A stretch of DNA of 64,000 bases from Sphaerolaimus hirsutus (lineage: Eukaryota; Nematoda; Chromadorea; Monhysterida; Sphaerolaimidae): contig OZ038456.1 of the NCBI GenBank assembly GCA_964036195.1, positions 124,001-188,000 of the forward strand. The letters run 5' to 3'. Position 1 is the first letter of the stretch. The number at the start of each line of letters is the position of its first letter. This document shows, piece by piece, positions 9,369-18,017 of the stretch. The notes below the pieces were generated by a model, which was not told where the DNA came from, ran no database searches, and saw nothing but the letters and a program-made list of their open reading frames with translations. Made by a program: the position numbers and the translations under genes.

Positions 9369-12300
9369 GTGAGTTCTCTGGCCATCGAGCCAATAGACGT
9401 GTTTTGAACAAGGAGAAAAAGATTTGAACTCGCATTTGAAAGTTTATCTAGTTATTTGTAAATTTATGTGTGTTTTGTAGGAAGCCGCAATTAAGCGTGG
9501 TAAAAATTTCCATGTTAAGCAGCTGGGTGAAATCGTCATAAAGTGTCGGACATCAATCCTATTTTAGTCACAACAACTTCCTATTTATAACGCTCAACAT
9601 AAATACTGATGGTACCAAACATAGCAAAATATAAAACACAAAAATCAGCAGCCAGCAGCCAGCAGGCTCCCCTCCCTCTAACACGACACCCCCTTTTTGT
9701 ATCGTTCACTGCAAACGACTCCACGTGCTTCACGCAGTCGGCTACCGGGCGAACGACATCGTGTACGACTGGTCGAACGTGGTGGTGGTGCGCGCCGACA
9801 TGGCCCAGTTCGTCAAGCAGACGCACATGACCAGCAAGCGATTCGTCACCTTCAGAGACGGTGCCCCAACTACCGTATTTGCTTGAATAGTTCCCCCCTT
9901 GAATAGTTCCCCCCTCGAATAATCCCCCCCCCTGTAAGACGAGTGAGGAAATAATAATCCCACCCTTGAATAATCCCCCCTTTGAAGATTTGATTAATTT
10001 GTTGTACCTAATTTTAACAAAAATGACACGTTATTATGTTTATGAAGCATATTTCGTGAAAGTAGTTGATAGAAACATGTTTGAAAATTTTTACGGAATA
10101 ATAATTCCCCCTTGAATAATTCCCGCCCTCGAAAAGTCCCCCCCTCAAAAATGTCTGACAAAATAATTATCCCCAAGGGGGATTATTCAAGCAAATACGG
10201 TACGTGTTCTTGCATGTACACGTCTGCTCGCCCTGGGGGCAGTCACGCACATTGTAAAGTGTGAAGTAAAGTGTCAAATACCACACAAATTTGTCATATT
10301 TACGTTTTTGAGGGGGGGGGAGTTATTCAAGGGTGGGGAGTTATTCAATGGGGGGGAGTTATTTTTGCCTCATAACTTTTAGGAAAACTTGCAGGTAGGT
10401 ATGTGTGTATACACTGCGCAAAATACGCACTGTGTATCTTTATTCACAAAATCACAATTATTCACAAGTTTCACTAGGAAAAACGTAAAAATGTGAATTC
10501 CTCATATGGAACTATGCAATGATTGAAAGGGGAAACTGAAAGTGCGCCGGGCACCCCGACTCCACTCGCAGGGGAGTACTCTAAGCTGGAGGTGACGTTC
10601 ATCCTGAAGCGGCAGCTGGGCTTCTACGTGATGAACTTCTTCATCCCCGCCAGCATGGTCATCTTCCTGTCTTGGCTGCCCTTCTGGCTGCCCAGGGAGG
10701 CCACCGCCGACCGTCTCGGCTTGGGTAAGTCTTTGTAGTTATACTCAGCCGATATGACACTAGGTTTTGAACCTACCATAACTAGGGTGTCAACTTTCCG
10801 TTTTCCAAAGACAATTTTTTTCCGTTTCCGTTTTCCGGCTGCAAAATTTTTTTCTGTTTCCGTTTCCGTTTTTCCGGCTCATTTTCCGTTTTCCGGCAAA
10901 ATTTTCCGGTTTTTCCGCCTTTTTTCCGTTTTCCGGTTCAATTGTCTGTTTTTCCAACTTTTTTTCACTTTCCAGCTCAATTTTTTGTCTTCTGTTTCAG
11001 GCAAACTGGTAAACATGCATGCAGGCTCTCAATTATGTGATTTTTTCCCATTATTAGTCAAATTTCTGCAAATTATTTTATTTCTGGATAAATTTCTGCA
11101 AATTTTTTCCGTTTCCGGCATATATAAGGTAAATTTTTCCGTTTCCGTTTCCGTTTTCCGCCAAAAAGTTTTTGTTGACACCCTAACCATAACCCATCTG
11201 AATAATGAACCAAAAAGTATAAATGCGGATTTTTCATCATAATATTTCGTTATAACGGAGTAATTAATTATTAATTATTATGGAGTAATAAATTACGAAA
11301 TTTATGACAATATTGTATTCATTAAATTATGGTAGGATTTTGCGCATACTCTGCCGTCCACCGAGTATACTGAATATGACTCAGAGGCAGTGCTTTTACA
11401 ATTTAAAGATGAAGAGTGGAAATGAAACGAATTCGCCTAGTTTGGAGAATTTAAACGGTTTTGCGACTTCCTGTATTAGTCATTCATTTCATGGAAATCA
11501 TTTCACTTCCCCGAATACCTATTCGATATTCGCAAACAACTCTAGTACCACTGGCAGGTGTGACCACGGTGCTAACGATGACGTTCATCGGTGCGGAGAG
11601 CAGACAGGACCTGCCCAAGATCAGCTACCCCACGGCGCTCGACGTGTTCGTGCTGGTGCCACCCCAGACCTTGTGAAATGCCCTGGAAAATGTCAAATGC
11701 CATGCAAAGTGTCAAAAGTCATGTAAAATGCACTGGAAAGTGTCAAATGCCTTGGAAAGTGTCAAATGTCATGCGAAGTGTCAAATTCCATGCAAAGTGT
11801 CCTGGAAAGGGTCAAATGTCATGCGAAGTGTCAAATGCCATGCAAAGTGTCAAAAGTCATGCAAAATGCCCTGGAAAGTGTCAAATGCCCTGGAAAGTGT
11901 CAAATGTCATGTGAAGTGTCAAATTCCATGCAAAGTGTCATAAGTCATGCAAAATGCCCTATAAAGTGTCAAATGTCATGCAAAGTGTCAAGAGACTTTA
12001 AACACTTTGCATGACATTTGATTTGGCATTTTACACGGCATTTTACAGGGTCTGGGTATGCCCCCAGATCTGCTTTGCGCTGCTCTTCATGGCCATCATG
12101 GAGTGCACCTTGGTGCACATCACCACAAAGTCGGTTATGGTGTCACCCCGTTTGGGGCATCTTTTGAGTGGATCTCCTTCTATCTGGTGGCTCTACCGCC
12201 AGTGTGTACCTAAACCAAATTTCCATTTTTGGTGGCTGGTTGGTGTCGAATACTCTCAGCTCATTTCGATCCGAATAAGCGGAATTTCTACCTATTTTCA

Positions 12301-15300
12301 TTTGTCGACTACGCAATCGTGTATCCAAATTAGATAAAAATTGGTTGACAGTGACACGCCTCTGGGAATGCAACCGGAAGTACATTCCTGTCGAAACGTA
12401 GTAAAATTGTCACCGAACTACCGAAATTTGCTCGAAATACCTCCAGAGGTTTATTTTTTCGTAGTGCAAATTTTGATTGGGGTGGGGTTAATCAAGGAAG
12501 GGTGTATTTCGATGGGGTTTTTTTCATGGGCTCGCTCATACCTGGGGTTTTTTCGAGGGTGGGGGTATTTCGAGGGGGTATCTCGAGGAAATCGCGGCGC
12601 TCCACTGGTCCGTGCTTTTCCGCGCTGCAAGTGGCAAGCACGTGGCAGCGAGCCAAACTCACTGTAAATGTCTTCAGATACTCGTATGAATGGCGCTGGG
12701 TGAACCAGTACCACATGCACGCCAGTCGTTGGTGTGTTTACGATGCACTACAGCTGACAAATTTTTTAGCCCTGTTTCTGACCCATGTCGCTTGCCACAT
12801 TGCTGTGGCCACTAGAAGCCCCGCTGGGCAACCCGGTACTTGCCCACACGCCTTCGCTTTGATGTCGTGCGCACCACAGCCTAGAGAGTAGTGAGTGACG
12901 ACTAACGATAGCAAACCCTCCAAAAAAAAGTATTTAAATTTTTAAGTGTTTTTTCCCAAATGAATTTTCGAATTTTCAAATTTTTCCTGAAATTAATTTT
13001 CGATTTTTGAATTTAATTTTCGAATTTTCGAATCTTTTTTGGCAATTTTCGAATTTTTTTGGCCATTTTTCGAGTTTTTTCAAATAATTTTTGAATTTTT
13101 TTGGAAAAATATTGAATCTGAAGCTTTAAACACAGAATTTGGACTGTTTTGGAAGTGGCTATACTCGGCAGATGTGCTAATCTACAAATAGATATGATTT
13201 ATATCTTTGGCTGGCAGACAGCCAACTGAAAACTTGTGAACTGATTCACCACTGCACTCCATTTCATCCTGACTCCGAACCGGTTCAGTCAGCCGTAAGT
13301 TCACTGCGGACTGCGGTTATGACGTCATGATGGAGTGTTACCACCAGAAAAATGTAGGGTGTAATGTCGCCCGAGTATAGCACACTGAGCGTACTCAGTG
13401 CATACAGTGCTAACTGCACGAAATATGGGTACTTCTCAAACCAATACTCAAAACCACTCTTATACTCCAGCGACATTACACCTACAATGAAATCTACCAT
13501 AACCCATCTGAATAAAAGAACAAACAAAAAACCTTTCATCATATTTATCAAAGCAATTTGATTAATATGTTGACAAAATTTGATGTTTGTTCTTTCATTC
13601 AGATGGGATATGCTAGGTTTCATTATAAAGTGTAATGTCGCTGGAGTATATCTTTGATCACATCTCTTTTACTTATAAATATGTGCAGTCCCAGACACCT
13701 GTAAAATGCTCTGTGAAATGTCAAATGTTATGCAAAGTGTCTAAAGTCATGGAAATGCTGTGGAAAATGGCAAATATGTTTGCCATTTTTCCAGGGCATT
13801 TTCATAACTGTTGACACTTTGCATGACATTAGAAATTTTACAGGGCAGTTTACATTTCAACGTTTTTGACCTTTTTTCGGTTTTGTTTCGCTTTTTCATA
13901 AGCACCGCGTATCAATTTTCGTTGTATTTAGTACGTTGAACTTAAGAGTGCCTTGAATTGCCTGAAAAATTCGAAAAGTATTTTCGAATTTTCGAATTTT
14001 TTGAAAAATAAATCGATTTTTAAGTGTTTTTTCTAGGGGTGAAATAAAAATTCGAAAATTCCGGAAAAATTCGAAAATTCGAAAATGTTTTCGAATTTTC
14101 GAATCTTTTTTTGCCATCGTTAGTGACGACCGAGCAGCTGTGGATATCCAACATCCATGGGCACCCCTGGTTTGTGTAGTTGGCATAAAACACACCTGGA
14201 CATCTAAACACACGACCGCCTTTGTGTAGCACCTGGTTCCAGTGTGTACCCAACAAAGGTGGTGCAAGTTAGTGGGACGCAATGTATTTACGTACAAATC
14301 AAATAATATGTATGTATTTATAACTGCGGCAAATCATACACACTGGAGGTGCCATTTTGGTGGGTGCTGTCTGAATGCGGCACGTGTTTGGATGTCCAGG
14401 GGTGTTTAATGCCAAATGCGCACACGCAACTGTCCAGGGGGTGCGTAATGTCCAGAGGAGTTTAATGTCCGGGGGTTATTCGCCCTGAGTGACACGTGAA
14501 GTTATCAAACACAGCAAAAAATGCGCTGGTGATCTGCCGTGATCTGCGGTGAAGTGCCTTCACGCAGACCCTCGCAGGCACTTCAACACACTTCACGAAT
14601 TTCTGATTTTTTATTTCTGTAAACAATTTAGTAATAAAATTCGTGAAGTGTTGGTGAAGTGCATTCCATCGGTGATCGGGCGTGATCAGGCTCTGAACTG
14701 TGATCACGGGCGGTGAAGTGTCTGGTGATCAGGCTCTGAAGTGTGATCACAAGGGGCACTTCAGACCACTTCAGTGCACTTCACGAGCACATTATTTGCT
14801 GGGAAAGAGCCGCGTGACGCGAGTAATGGCGCTGCGCACACTAGGTACACTAGTATACGATCGAAATTTGGGAAACTCGTAAATGTGTTTTGAACATATT
14901 TGAATTGACCAGATTGAGTGTCTGTCAACTAGTGTTGACGGCGATTAAGAAAAATTCATTCTAGTGAACTCAAATGTGTTCAAAACAAAACACCTCTACG
15001 CGTCTCCAAAGTTGCACTGGTGTACTAGTACGCGTGGCCACCAATGGCGCAGTTTTCTCCAGTGCCCTTGGTATACTCGGCGTACGTGATACTCTGCCCT
15101 CGCACTGTTTTATGTCTCGTGTTGGAAGCGTGCCAATGATTATTAAATCATGCGATTTCCGTAAAAATATGAAAAAAATTCATCGATGTGAATATGTTAA
15201 TCAATAACATTATAACAACGATCACTTGTGTCATCTTTTTATGAAACTCGGACGCGTTGACCATCGTTGGCACACTTCCAGCGGGAACCACGCGTGCAGG

Positions 15301-16479
15301 GTGTAAAGTAACCGGAGTATATCTAGTGCAATTTTCTAGTGCAGTCGCGCAATTGAGGCAAACGCAGGTATGGCACGGGCGACCCCGAAACGCAGTACGT
15401 TGAAGATGAGCGCGTGCAGCAGCTCAAAAAGATGGGTCTGTTGCCGCACAACATCAAGCGCGAGATCAAGGCCATGCGCAGGTCAGTCCCAGCTGCTGTC
15501 TAGGGTGTCAACTTTCCGTTTTTTTCAGTTTTAGTTTTCCGATGGCAAATTTCTTTCCATTCCCGTTTCCAATTTCTGGCCGCTAAATATTTTTCTATTC
15601 CCGTTTTTCCAGCTCATTTTCGATTTTCTCGGCTCATTTTTCTGGCAATTTTTTTCCGCCTCATTTTTCTTCTTTTTTTGTTGCAAAATTTCTGTTTTTC
15701 TGGCTTTCTGTTTTCTGTTTCAGCCAAAATGTAAACATGTATGCAGGTGTGTCAATTATGTGAATTTTTCTCGTTTATAGCTAAATTTCGTCAATTTTTT
15801 CATTTCTGGAAAAAGTTCTGCAATTTTGTTGCTGTTTATGGCAAAATTCTTGCAAATTTTGTCCATTTCCAGCCAAATTTTTGCAATTTTTTTCAGTTTC
15901 CATGTAAATTTTGCTTTCCGTTTTCCGGCATTGAATTTTTCCTTTTTCCTTCAAGCGCAAAATTCCATTTTCCATTAATATTTTTGGACCCTACTCCCAT
16001 CACAACCAAAATCAATTCAACCAGGTGGCAATCCCTAGCTCTGTAAAGTAAAGTGTCAAATGTAAAGTCGAATGCAAAGTTCAGTAATAAAACTTTTTCT
16101 TTTTTGTTTTGATGGACACTTTACTTTGCATTTAACTTTACATTTGACACTTTACTTTACACTTCACAGGGCTTGGGATTGCTCCCCGCTCGCTGGTAAA
16201 CGCAATTCATTTGGCCGCAGACTGGACAAGTACTACTGCGGCAAGGGGGGCACAAGTGTGTCGGGCGACTCGTCGCTGTGGGCGCGTCTGCGGCGGGGCA
16301 GCGCGCTCGTCTACGCGCAGTGGGTGCAGCGCGGCAAGAAGGCCGACCCGCACGACGTGTCCATCAACAGCGTGAGCGTCATCGACCGCGTGTCCAGACC
16401 CGCCTTCCCGCTGCTCTACGTCCTGCTCATACTCGTCTACTGGCAGATCTACTTCGCGCACGAGTCGCTGCACGGCTGA
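9286..16479 (+). CDS. Grd: Cys-loop ligand-gated ion channel subunit, Grd-type (last seven exons)
   Basis: Exons: 9286-9368, 9738-9860, 10572-10724, 11558-11655, 12068-12129, 15368-15481, 16221-16479. All have GT/AG borders and consistent phases and give 296 residues plus stop. The product is the C-terminal two thirds of a pentameric receptor: a 15-residue Cys-loop (C-x13-C with FPMD), the IGSFGY strand, M1 (GFYVMNFFIPASMVIFLSW), M2 (VTTVLTMTF), the M2-M3 loop DLPKISYPTALD, M3, a short intracellular loop and M4 (SRPAFPLLYVLLILVYW) six residues from the end of the membrane segment to a short tail. The M1-M2 linker reads TADRLGLG, with acidic Asp where anion channels have PAR; this matches insect Grd as I remember it and suggests cation permeability. 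Upstream ligand-binding exons lie beyond E1, outside the window. The family is secure; the Grd assignment is less so. Confidence 0.85.
9369..9737 (+). other. Receptor intron a/b, no recognised repeat
   Basis: 369 bp, AT-rich, with a pyrimidine-rich tract before the acceptor cacgcag at 9731-9737. No repeat family from this window is recognised in it. Confidence 0.7.
9738..9860 (+). CDS. Grd: Receptor exon b: ligand-binding loop C region (123 bp)
   Basis: It reads (F)GYRANDIVYDW then VRADMAQFVKQTHMTSKRF and ends in a one-base phase completed by exon c (Gly). The distance from IGSFGY to M1 is normal for the family. The donor is gtgcccc, weaker than the others. Confidence 0.83.
9871..10202. mobile_element. 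TACCGTAT-family MITE in receptor intron b/c
   Basis: Terminal inverted repeats TACCGTATTTGCTTGAATA and its complement at the right end enclose G/C-run arms (ttcccccctt, ccccaaggggga). It starts only 10 bp after the donor of exon b. The family recurs at 18561, 35168, 42331, 52689 and 53450. No target duplication is visible here. Confidence 0.75.
10203..10571. repeat. Remnants of two MITE families in receptor intron b/c
   Basis: 10228-10300 reads CTGGGGGCAGTCACGC then tgtaaagtg-rich DNA, one end of the AAAGTGTC family that forms intron d/e. 10308-10370 is a G-run block (gagttattcaagg) like the TACCGTAT family interior. Neither has an identifiable second end. The rest is unique AT-rich DNA up to the acceptor ctcgcag. 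Confidence 0.5.
10572..10724 (+). CDS. Grd: Receptor exon c: M1 and selectivity-filter linker (153 bp)
   Basis: It encodes GEYSKLEVTFILKRQLGFY, all of M1 and the linker PREATADRLGL, ending at the conserved split Gly codon before M2. The donor is GTAAGT. Asp at the -1' position is visible in this exon. Confidence 0.92.
10783..11185. mobile_element. TAGGGTGTCAA hAT-like element, TTTCCG-rich (copy 1)
   Basis: Begins TAGGGTGTCAAC and ends GTTGACACCCTA, with exact 8-bp duplications ACCATAAC (10775-10782 and 11186-11193). The interior is a run of ttttccg variants and holds no intact coding region. An 8-bp duplication fits hAT-type transposition. Its target, read without the insert (ctaccataacccatctgaat), is itself the end of another inverted-repeat element also seen at 13485. 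Confidence 0.88.
11558..11655 (+). CDS. Grd: Receptor exon d: M2 and M2-M3 loop (98 bp)
   Basis: It encodes (G)VTTVLTMTFIGAESRQDLP onward to DVFVL. The end at 11655 was chosen because it joins in phase 0 to exon e and gives an M3 of normal length; the next in-frame bases (gtgccacccc) belong to the inserted element. Confidence 0.85.
11656..12067. mobile_element. Introner-like element: AAAGTGTC-family MITE that constitutes intron d/e
   Basis: The whole 412-bp intron is one inverted-repeat element. Its left end (GGTGCCACCCCAGACC then TTGTGAAATG) pairs with its right end (CATTTTACAGGGTCTGGG then TATGCCCCCAG) over about 45 bp. The interior is some sixteen degenerate repeats of about 21 bp (gtgtcaaatgccatgcaaa). 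The donor GT and acceptor AG both fall inside the terminal repeats. Other copies (42486-42662, 16021-16203) have termini reading CTGGTGGC or GCCACCAG, so GT and AG are inherent to the family. The intron splits the M2-M3 coding block, which as I recall is one exon in vertebrate relatives, consistent with intron gain. Confidence 0.75.
12068..12129 (+). CDS. Grd: Receptor exon e: M3 (62 bp)
   Basis: Reads ICFALLFMAIMECTLVHITT and then two bases of a Lys codon completed at 15368. Acceptor cccccag is the last bases of the inserted element; donor is gtcggt. M3 hydrophobicity and length fit the family. Confidence 0.82.
12130..12418. other. Start of receptor intron e/f, nothing recognised
   Basis: Unique-looking DNA of mixed composition; I see no gene or repeat family here. 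Confidence 0.6.
12419..12592. repeat. TACCGTAT-family remnant
   Basis: The left part taccgaaatttgctcgaaata and the right part gggtatctcgaggaaat match the family ends with substitutions. The core is shortened. Flanking DNA to 12902 has no recognisable feature. Confidence 0.5.
13485..13625. repeat. Nested small inverted-repeat element
   Basis: AATGAAATCTACCATAACCC at the left end pairs with gggatatgctaggtttcatt at the right, with internal ttctttcattcag complementarity. Outside it, copies of gtaatgtcgcyggagtata at 13364, 13460 (inverted) and 13635 suggest a further disrupted host element. Confidence 0.6.
13687..13860. mobile_element. AAAGTGTC-family MITE (short copy)
   Basis: Starts gcagtcccagacacctgtaa and ends near ttttacagggca, with tgtcaaatg and gacactttgcatgacatt blocks in inverted order. 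It lacks clean termini. Confidence 0.55.
14131..14480. other. Intron e/f, imperfect inverted phrases only
   Basis: Phrases such as tggacatctaaacacac (14196) and gtgtttggatgtccagg (14386) are inverted relative to each other, suggesting a decayed foldback element. Nothing coding is seen. Confidence 0.4.
14481..14800. repeat. GTGATCAGG/GAAGTG palindromic repeat block
   Basis: Repeated phrases tgatctgc, ggtgaagtg and cacttcac occur in both orientations, forming several short hairpins. A similar phrase set (gaagcgtgtggaag) occurs at 42945-43130, so this is probably a decayed foldback family. Confidence 0.45.
14851..15027. mobile_element. TAGTACACC-family MITE (copy 1, 177 bp)
   Basis: The left end tagtatacgatcgaaatttg and right end caaagttgcactggtgtact are inverted repeats. 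A better-kept copy is at 17778-17950. Confidence 0.65.
15028..15367. other. End of receptor intron e/f, nothing recognised
   Basis: Unique-looking DNA ending with the acceptor aacgcag before exon f. No repeat family is recognised. Confidence 0.6.
15368..15481 (+). CDS. Grd: Receptor exon f: intracellular M3-M4 loop (114 bp)
   Basis: It completes Lys, then reads YGTGDPETQYVEDERVQQL and continues to KREIKAMR, ending two bases into an Arg codon. The donor is gtcagt. The K-Y-G junction after M3 fits the family. The loop is short and charged. Confidence 0.85.
15501..15993. mobile_element. TAGGGTGTCAA hAT-like element (copy 2, decayed)
   Basis: Starts TAGGGTGTCAACTTTCCG 19 bp after the exon f donor. 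The right end is degenerate (ggaccctac) and no matching duplication is visible. The interior resembles copy 1, including the gtaaacatgtatgcagg core. Confidence 0.7.
16021..16203. mobile_element. AAAGTGTC-family MITE upstream of the last receptor exon
   Basis: Left end CAGGTGGCAATCCCTAGC; right end ACAGGGCTTGGGATTGCTCC. Inside, aaagtgtcaaatgtaaag pairs with ctttacatttgacacttt. It ends about 18 bp before the exon g acceptor, so its right arm lies where the polypyrimidine tract and branch point should be. Confidence 0.75.
16221..16479 (+). CDS. Grd: Receptor exon g: M4 and C-terminus with stop
   Basis: Acceptor ggccgcag joins AG|A (Arg) to exon f. It encodes LDKYYCGKGG, a charged loop, then VIDRVSRPAFPLLYVLLILV, a short tail AHESLHG and TGA at 16477-16479. 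It is strongly GC-rich compared with its flanks. Confidence 0.88.
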
Positions 16480-16910
16480 CCGGCAAATGCCCGACAAATC
16501 GGGCGTCGGGCTAATTATACAATGGTGCCAAAAATGGGTTGTAATGGCGGCGACAGCTGACGCGCGCCCGCAGTGTGTCCCATGAGAACACGAGAAATGC
16601 AGCGATGGTTCCACAGTGTGCTCAAGATAGTGCTCGCAGCCAAATGAATCGATCGAACGTGTGAAACCGTTTTCTTGTAAGTAGTTATTAAAATGTGAAT
16701 CACGAAGTATGAACCCGGATAGAGTATAGACCCAATGTGATCCTAAATACAGTACACGGTAACGGAACAACGAATAAAGAATACCGAGTAAAGAACGACA
16801 ATGATAAATACAAATATGACAGCGAACAGAACCTCCTAACATTGTGCTAACGAAATGTTTATAGCAGTGTGATAAATCTCGTCTCTGGGATGGCAGAAAA
16901 ACCTTACACT
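16480..16910 (+). other. Receptor 3' untranslated region and downstream flank
   Basis: No second gene is seen. Composition falls to AT-rich after about 16600. The first AATAAA is at 16773, giving a 3' UTR near 310 nt. Confidence 0.5.
16773..16778 (+). terminator. Receptor gene poly(A) signal candidate
   Basis: AATAAA 294 bp past the stop codon. Further AATAAA-like sites occur near 17190-17210, so the cleavage site is uncertain. Confidence 0.45.
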
Positions 16911-16916
16911 ATTGGC

Positions 16917-17145
16917 CCTACACGCACTAGTTTTCACCGTGACGTGTGTGAAAACTGAAATGGCCACATGGCGACATTCGACCTTCTCTTATTGTATGCT
17001 ATAAGTGTTTTAATTTTCAAATTTTCAAACTAACTTTTATTAATTTGAATTCAAATTTTATTAAAATCAAATCATTCAACTGTGCTCATTAATTTGCATT
17101 TTTAAAAATTTCACACGAAGTCACGGTGAAAACTAGTGTGTGTAG
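16917..17145. mobile_element. CTACACRCACTAGTTTTCACC MITE
   Basis: CTACACGCACTAGTTTTCAC at the left pairs with gtgaaaactagtgtgtgtag at the right. It is short, AT-rich inside and non-coding. Confidence 0.7.
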
Positions 17146-17309
17146 GCACATTGATCCAATGTATAGGTAAACATTCGTGTGAATATAAATAAACGCGTGT
17201 TCTCTCAAATAAATAGCTGCCGCGCTGGGCATCTCAATTGCCAGTAGTTACCTGTACGGCAAGTATTTGTGTTAAAATGGTCACGCATTGTGGTCACGCA
17301 CTCTAGTAC

Positions 17310-17771
17310 AAGGGCGTACGCAGGGGGGGGGGGGCGGGGGGGCGGCCGCCCCCCCCGTTCCCGGGTCGGACAGAAAAATTTGCCAGAAATGGCACTTTTC
17401 TGAGGCGAACTGGTAGGCACTTTAAAAATTTTTTTGCGCGCAAGCGCGCAAATCTCCACCCCATTCTTTAATATGTCTTTTCAAGCGTCAAATTGCACTA
17501 GAAAAGTGTCCAACAGTGCCAAAAGCGGACCTACCTAGTACCATTTATAGGTATAAATAGATACCTATATGGTAGACGTTGGCGCCAACGCCAACGCCAA
17601 TACTGCCATGGCGCTGGCGCCTACAAATGGCGCCAGCGCCATGGCTCTATTCCTTTACTATAGGACAAAATTTTAGGGGGGGGCGCCGCCCGGCCGCCCC
17701 CCCCATTCGCCGGGCTCCGTATACAATCCGCCCCCCCCCCCCCCCCGCTCAAAAATCCTGCGTACGTCCCT
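17310..17771. mobile_element. AAGGRCGTASGCAGG MITE with GCGCCATGGCGC core (copy 1)
   Basis: The ends aagggcgtacgcagg and cctgcgtacgtccct are flanked by ctctagtac and gtctagtac, a duplication of roughly 10 bp with one mismatch. The inside has long G and C runs and a palindromic ggcgccagcgccatgg block. The sister copy is at 41422-41836. Confidence 0.75.
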
Positions 17772-17777
17772 GCAGTC

Positions 17778-17950
17778 TAGTACACCACCGAAATTTGGGA
17801 AACTCACAGATGTGTTTTGAGCACATTTGAGTTTGCCACAATCAATAATTTTTGATCGCCGTCAACAGAATTTGATACATTCCCCATTGTGGTTAACTGA
17901 AATGTGTCCAAAACGGATTTATGAGTCCCCAAAGTTTCGGTAGTGTACTA
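17778..17950. mobile_element. TAGTACACC-family MITE (copy 2)
   Basis: The left end TAGTACACCACCGAAATTTG is complementary to the right end caaagtttcggtagtgtact. The previous element appears to have inserted at its left edge. Confidence 0.7.
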
Positions 17951-18017
17951 GTGATACATTGAGCCAGTGAGCCATTCGCGTAATACATTTCGGTCAAAAA
18001 TATTGGAAAAGTCTAAC

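Larger units (their letters stand above)
12903..14122. mobile_element. hAT-like element, CTAACGATGGCAAA family, with nested inserts
   Basis: The ends TAACGATAGCAAA and TTTGCCATCGTTA are flanked by identical 8-bp duplications GTGACGAC (12895-12902 and 14123-14130). The arms are rich in ttttcgaattttcg. Nested within are a small inverted-repeat element (13485-13625) and an AAAGTGTC-family copy (13687-13860). No transposase frame is seen. Relatives lie at 19905-20027 and 37477-39206. Confidence 0.88.

Noticed and set aside
10754..11242. Phe-rich open frame in the TTTCCG region
   Set aside because: Low-complexity TTTCCG repeats read as Phe/Arg/Pro; the same happens in every copy of this element.
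11591..12014. Three overlapping open frames (KCQM/SCEVSN repeats) at 11591-12014
   Set aside because: They result from tandem repeats without stops inside the intron-forming MITE; the receptor frame itself stops just past the donor.
15482..16220. Receptor intron f/g as a second introner
   Set aside because: The MITE copy inside has its own ends well within the intron, and the donor-side similarity (gtcagtcccagc) is only about 10 bp.
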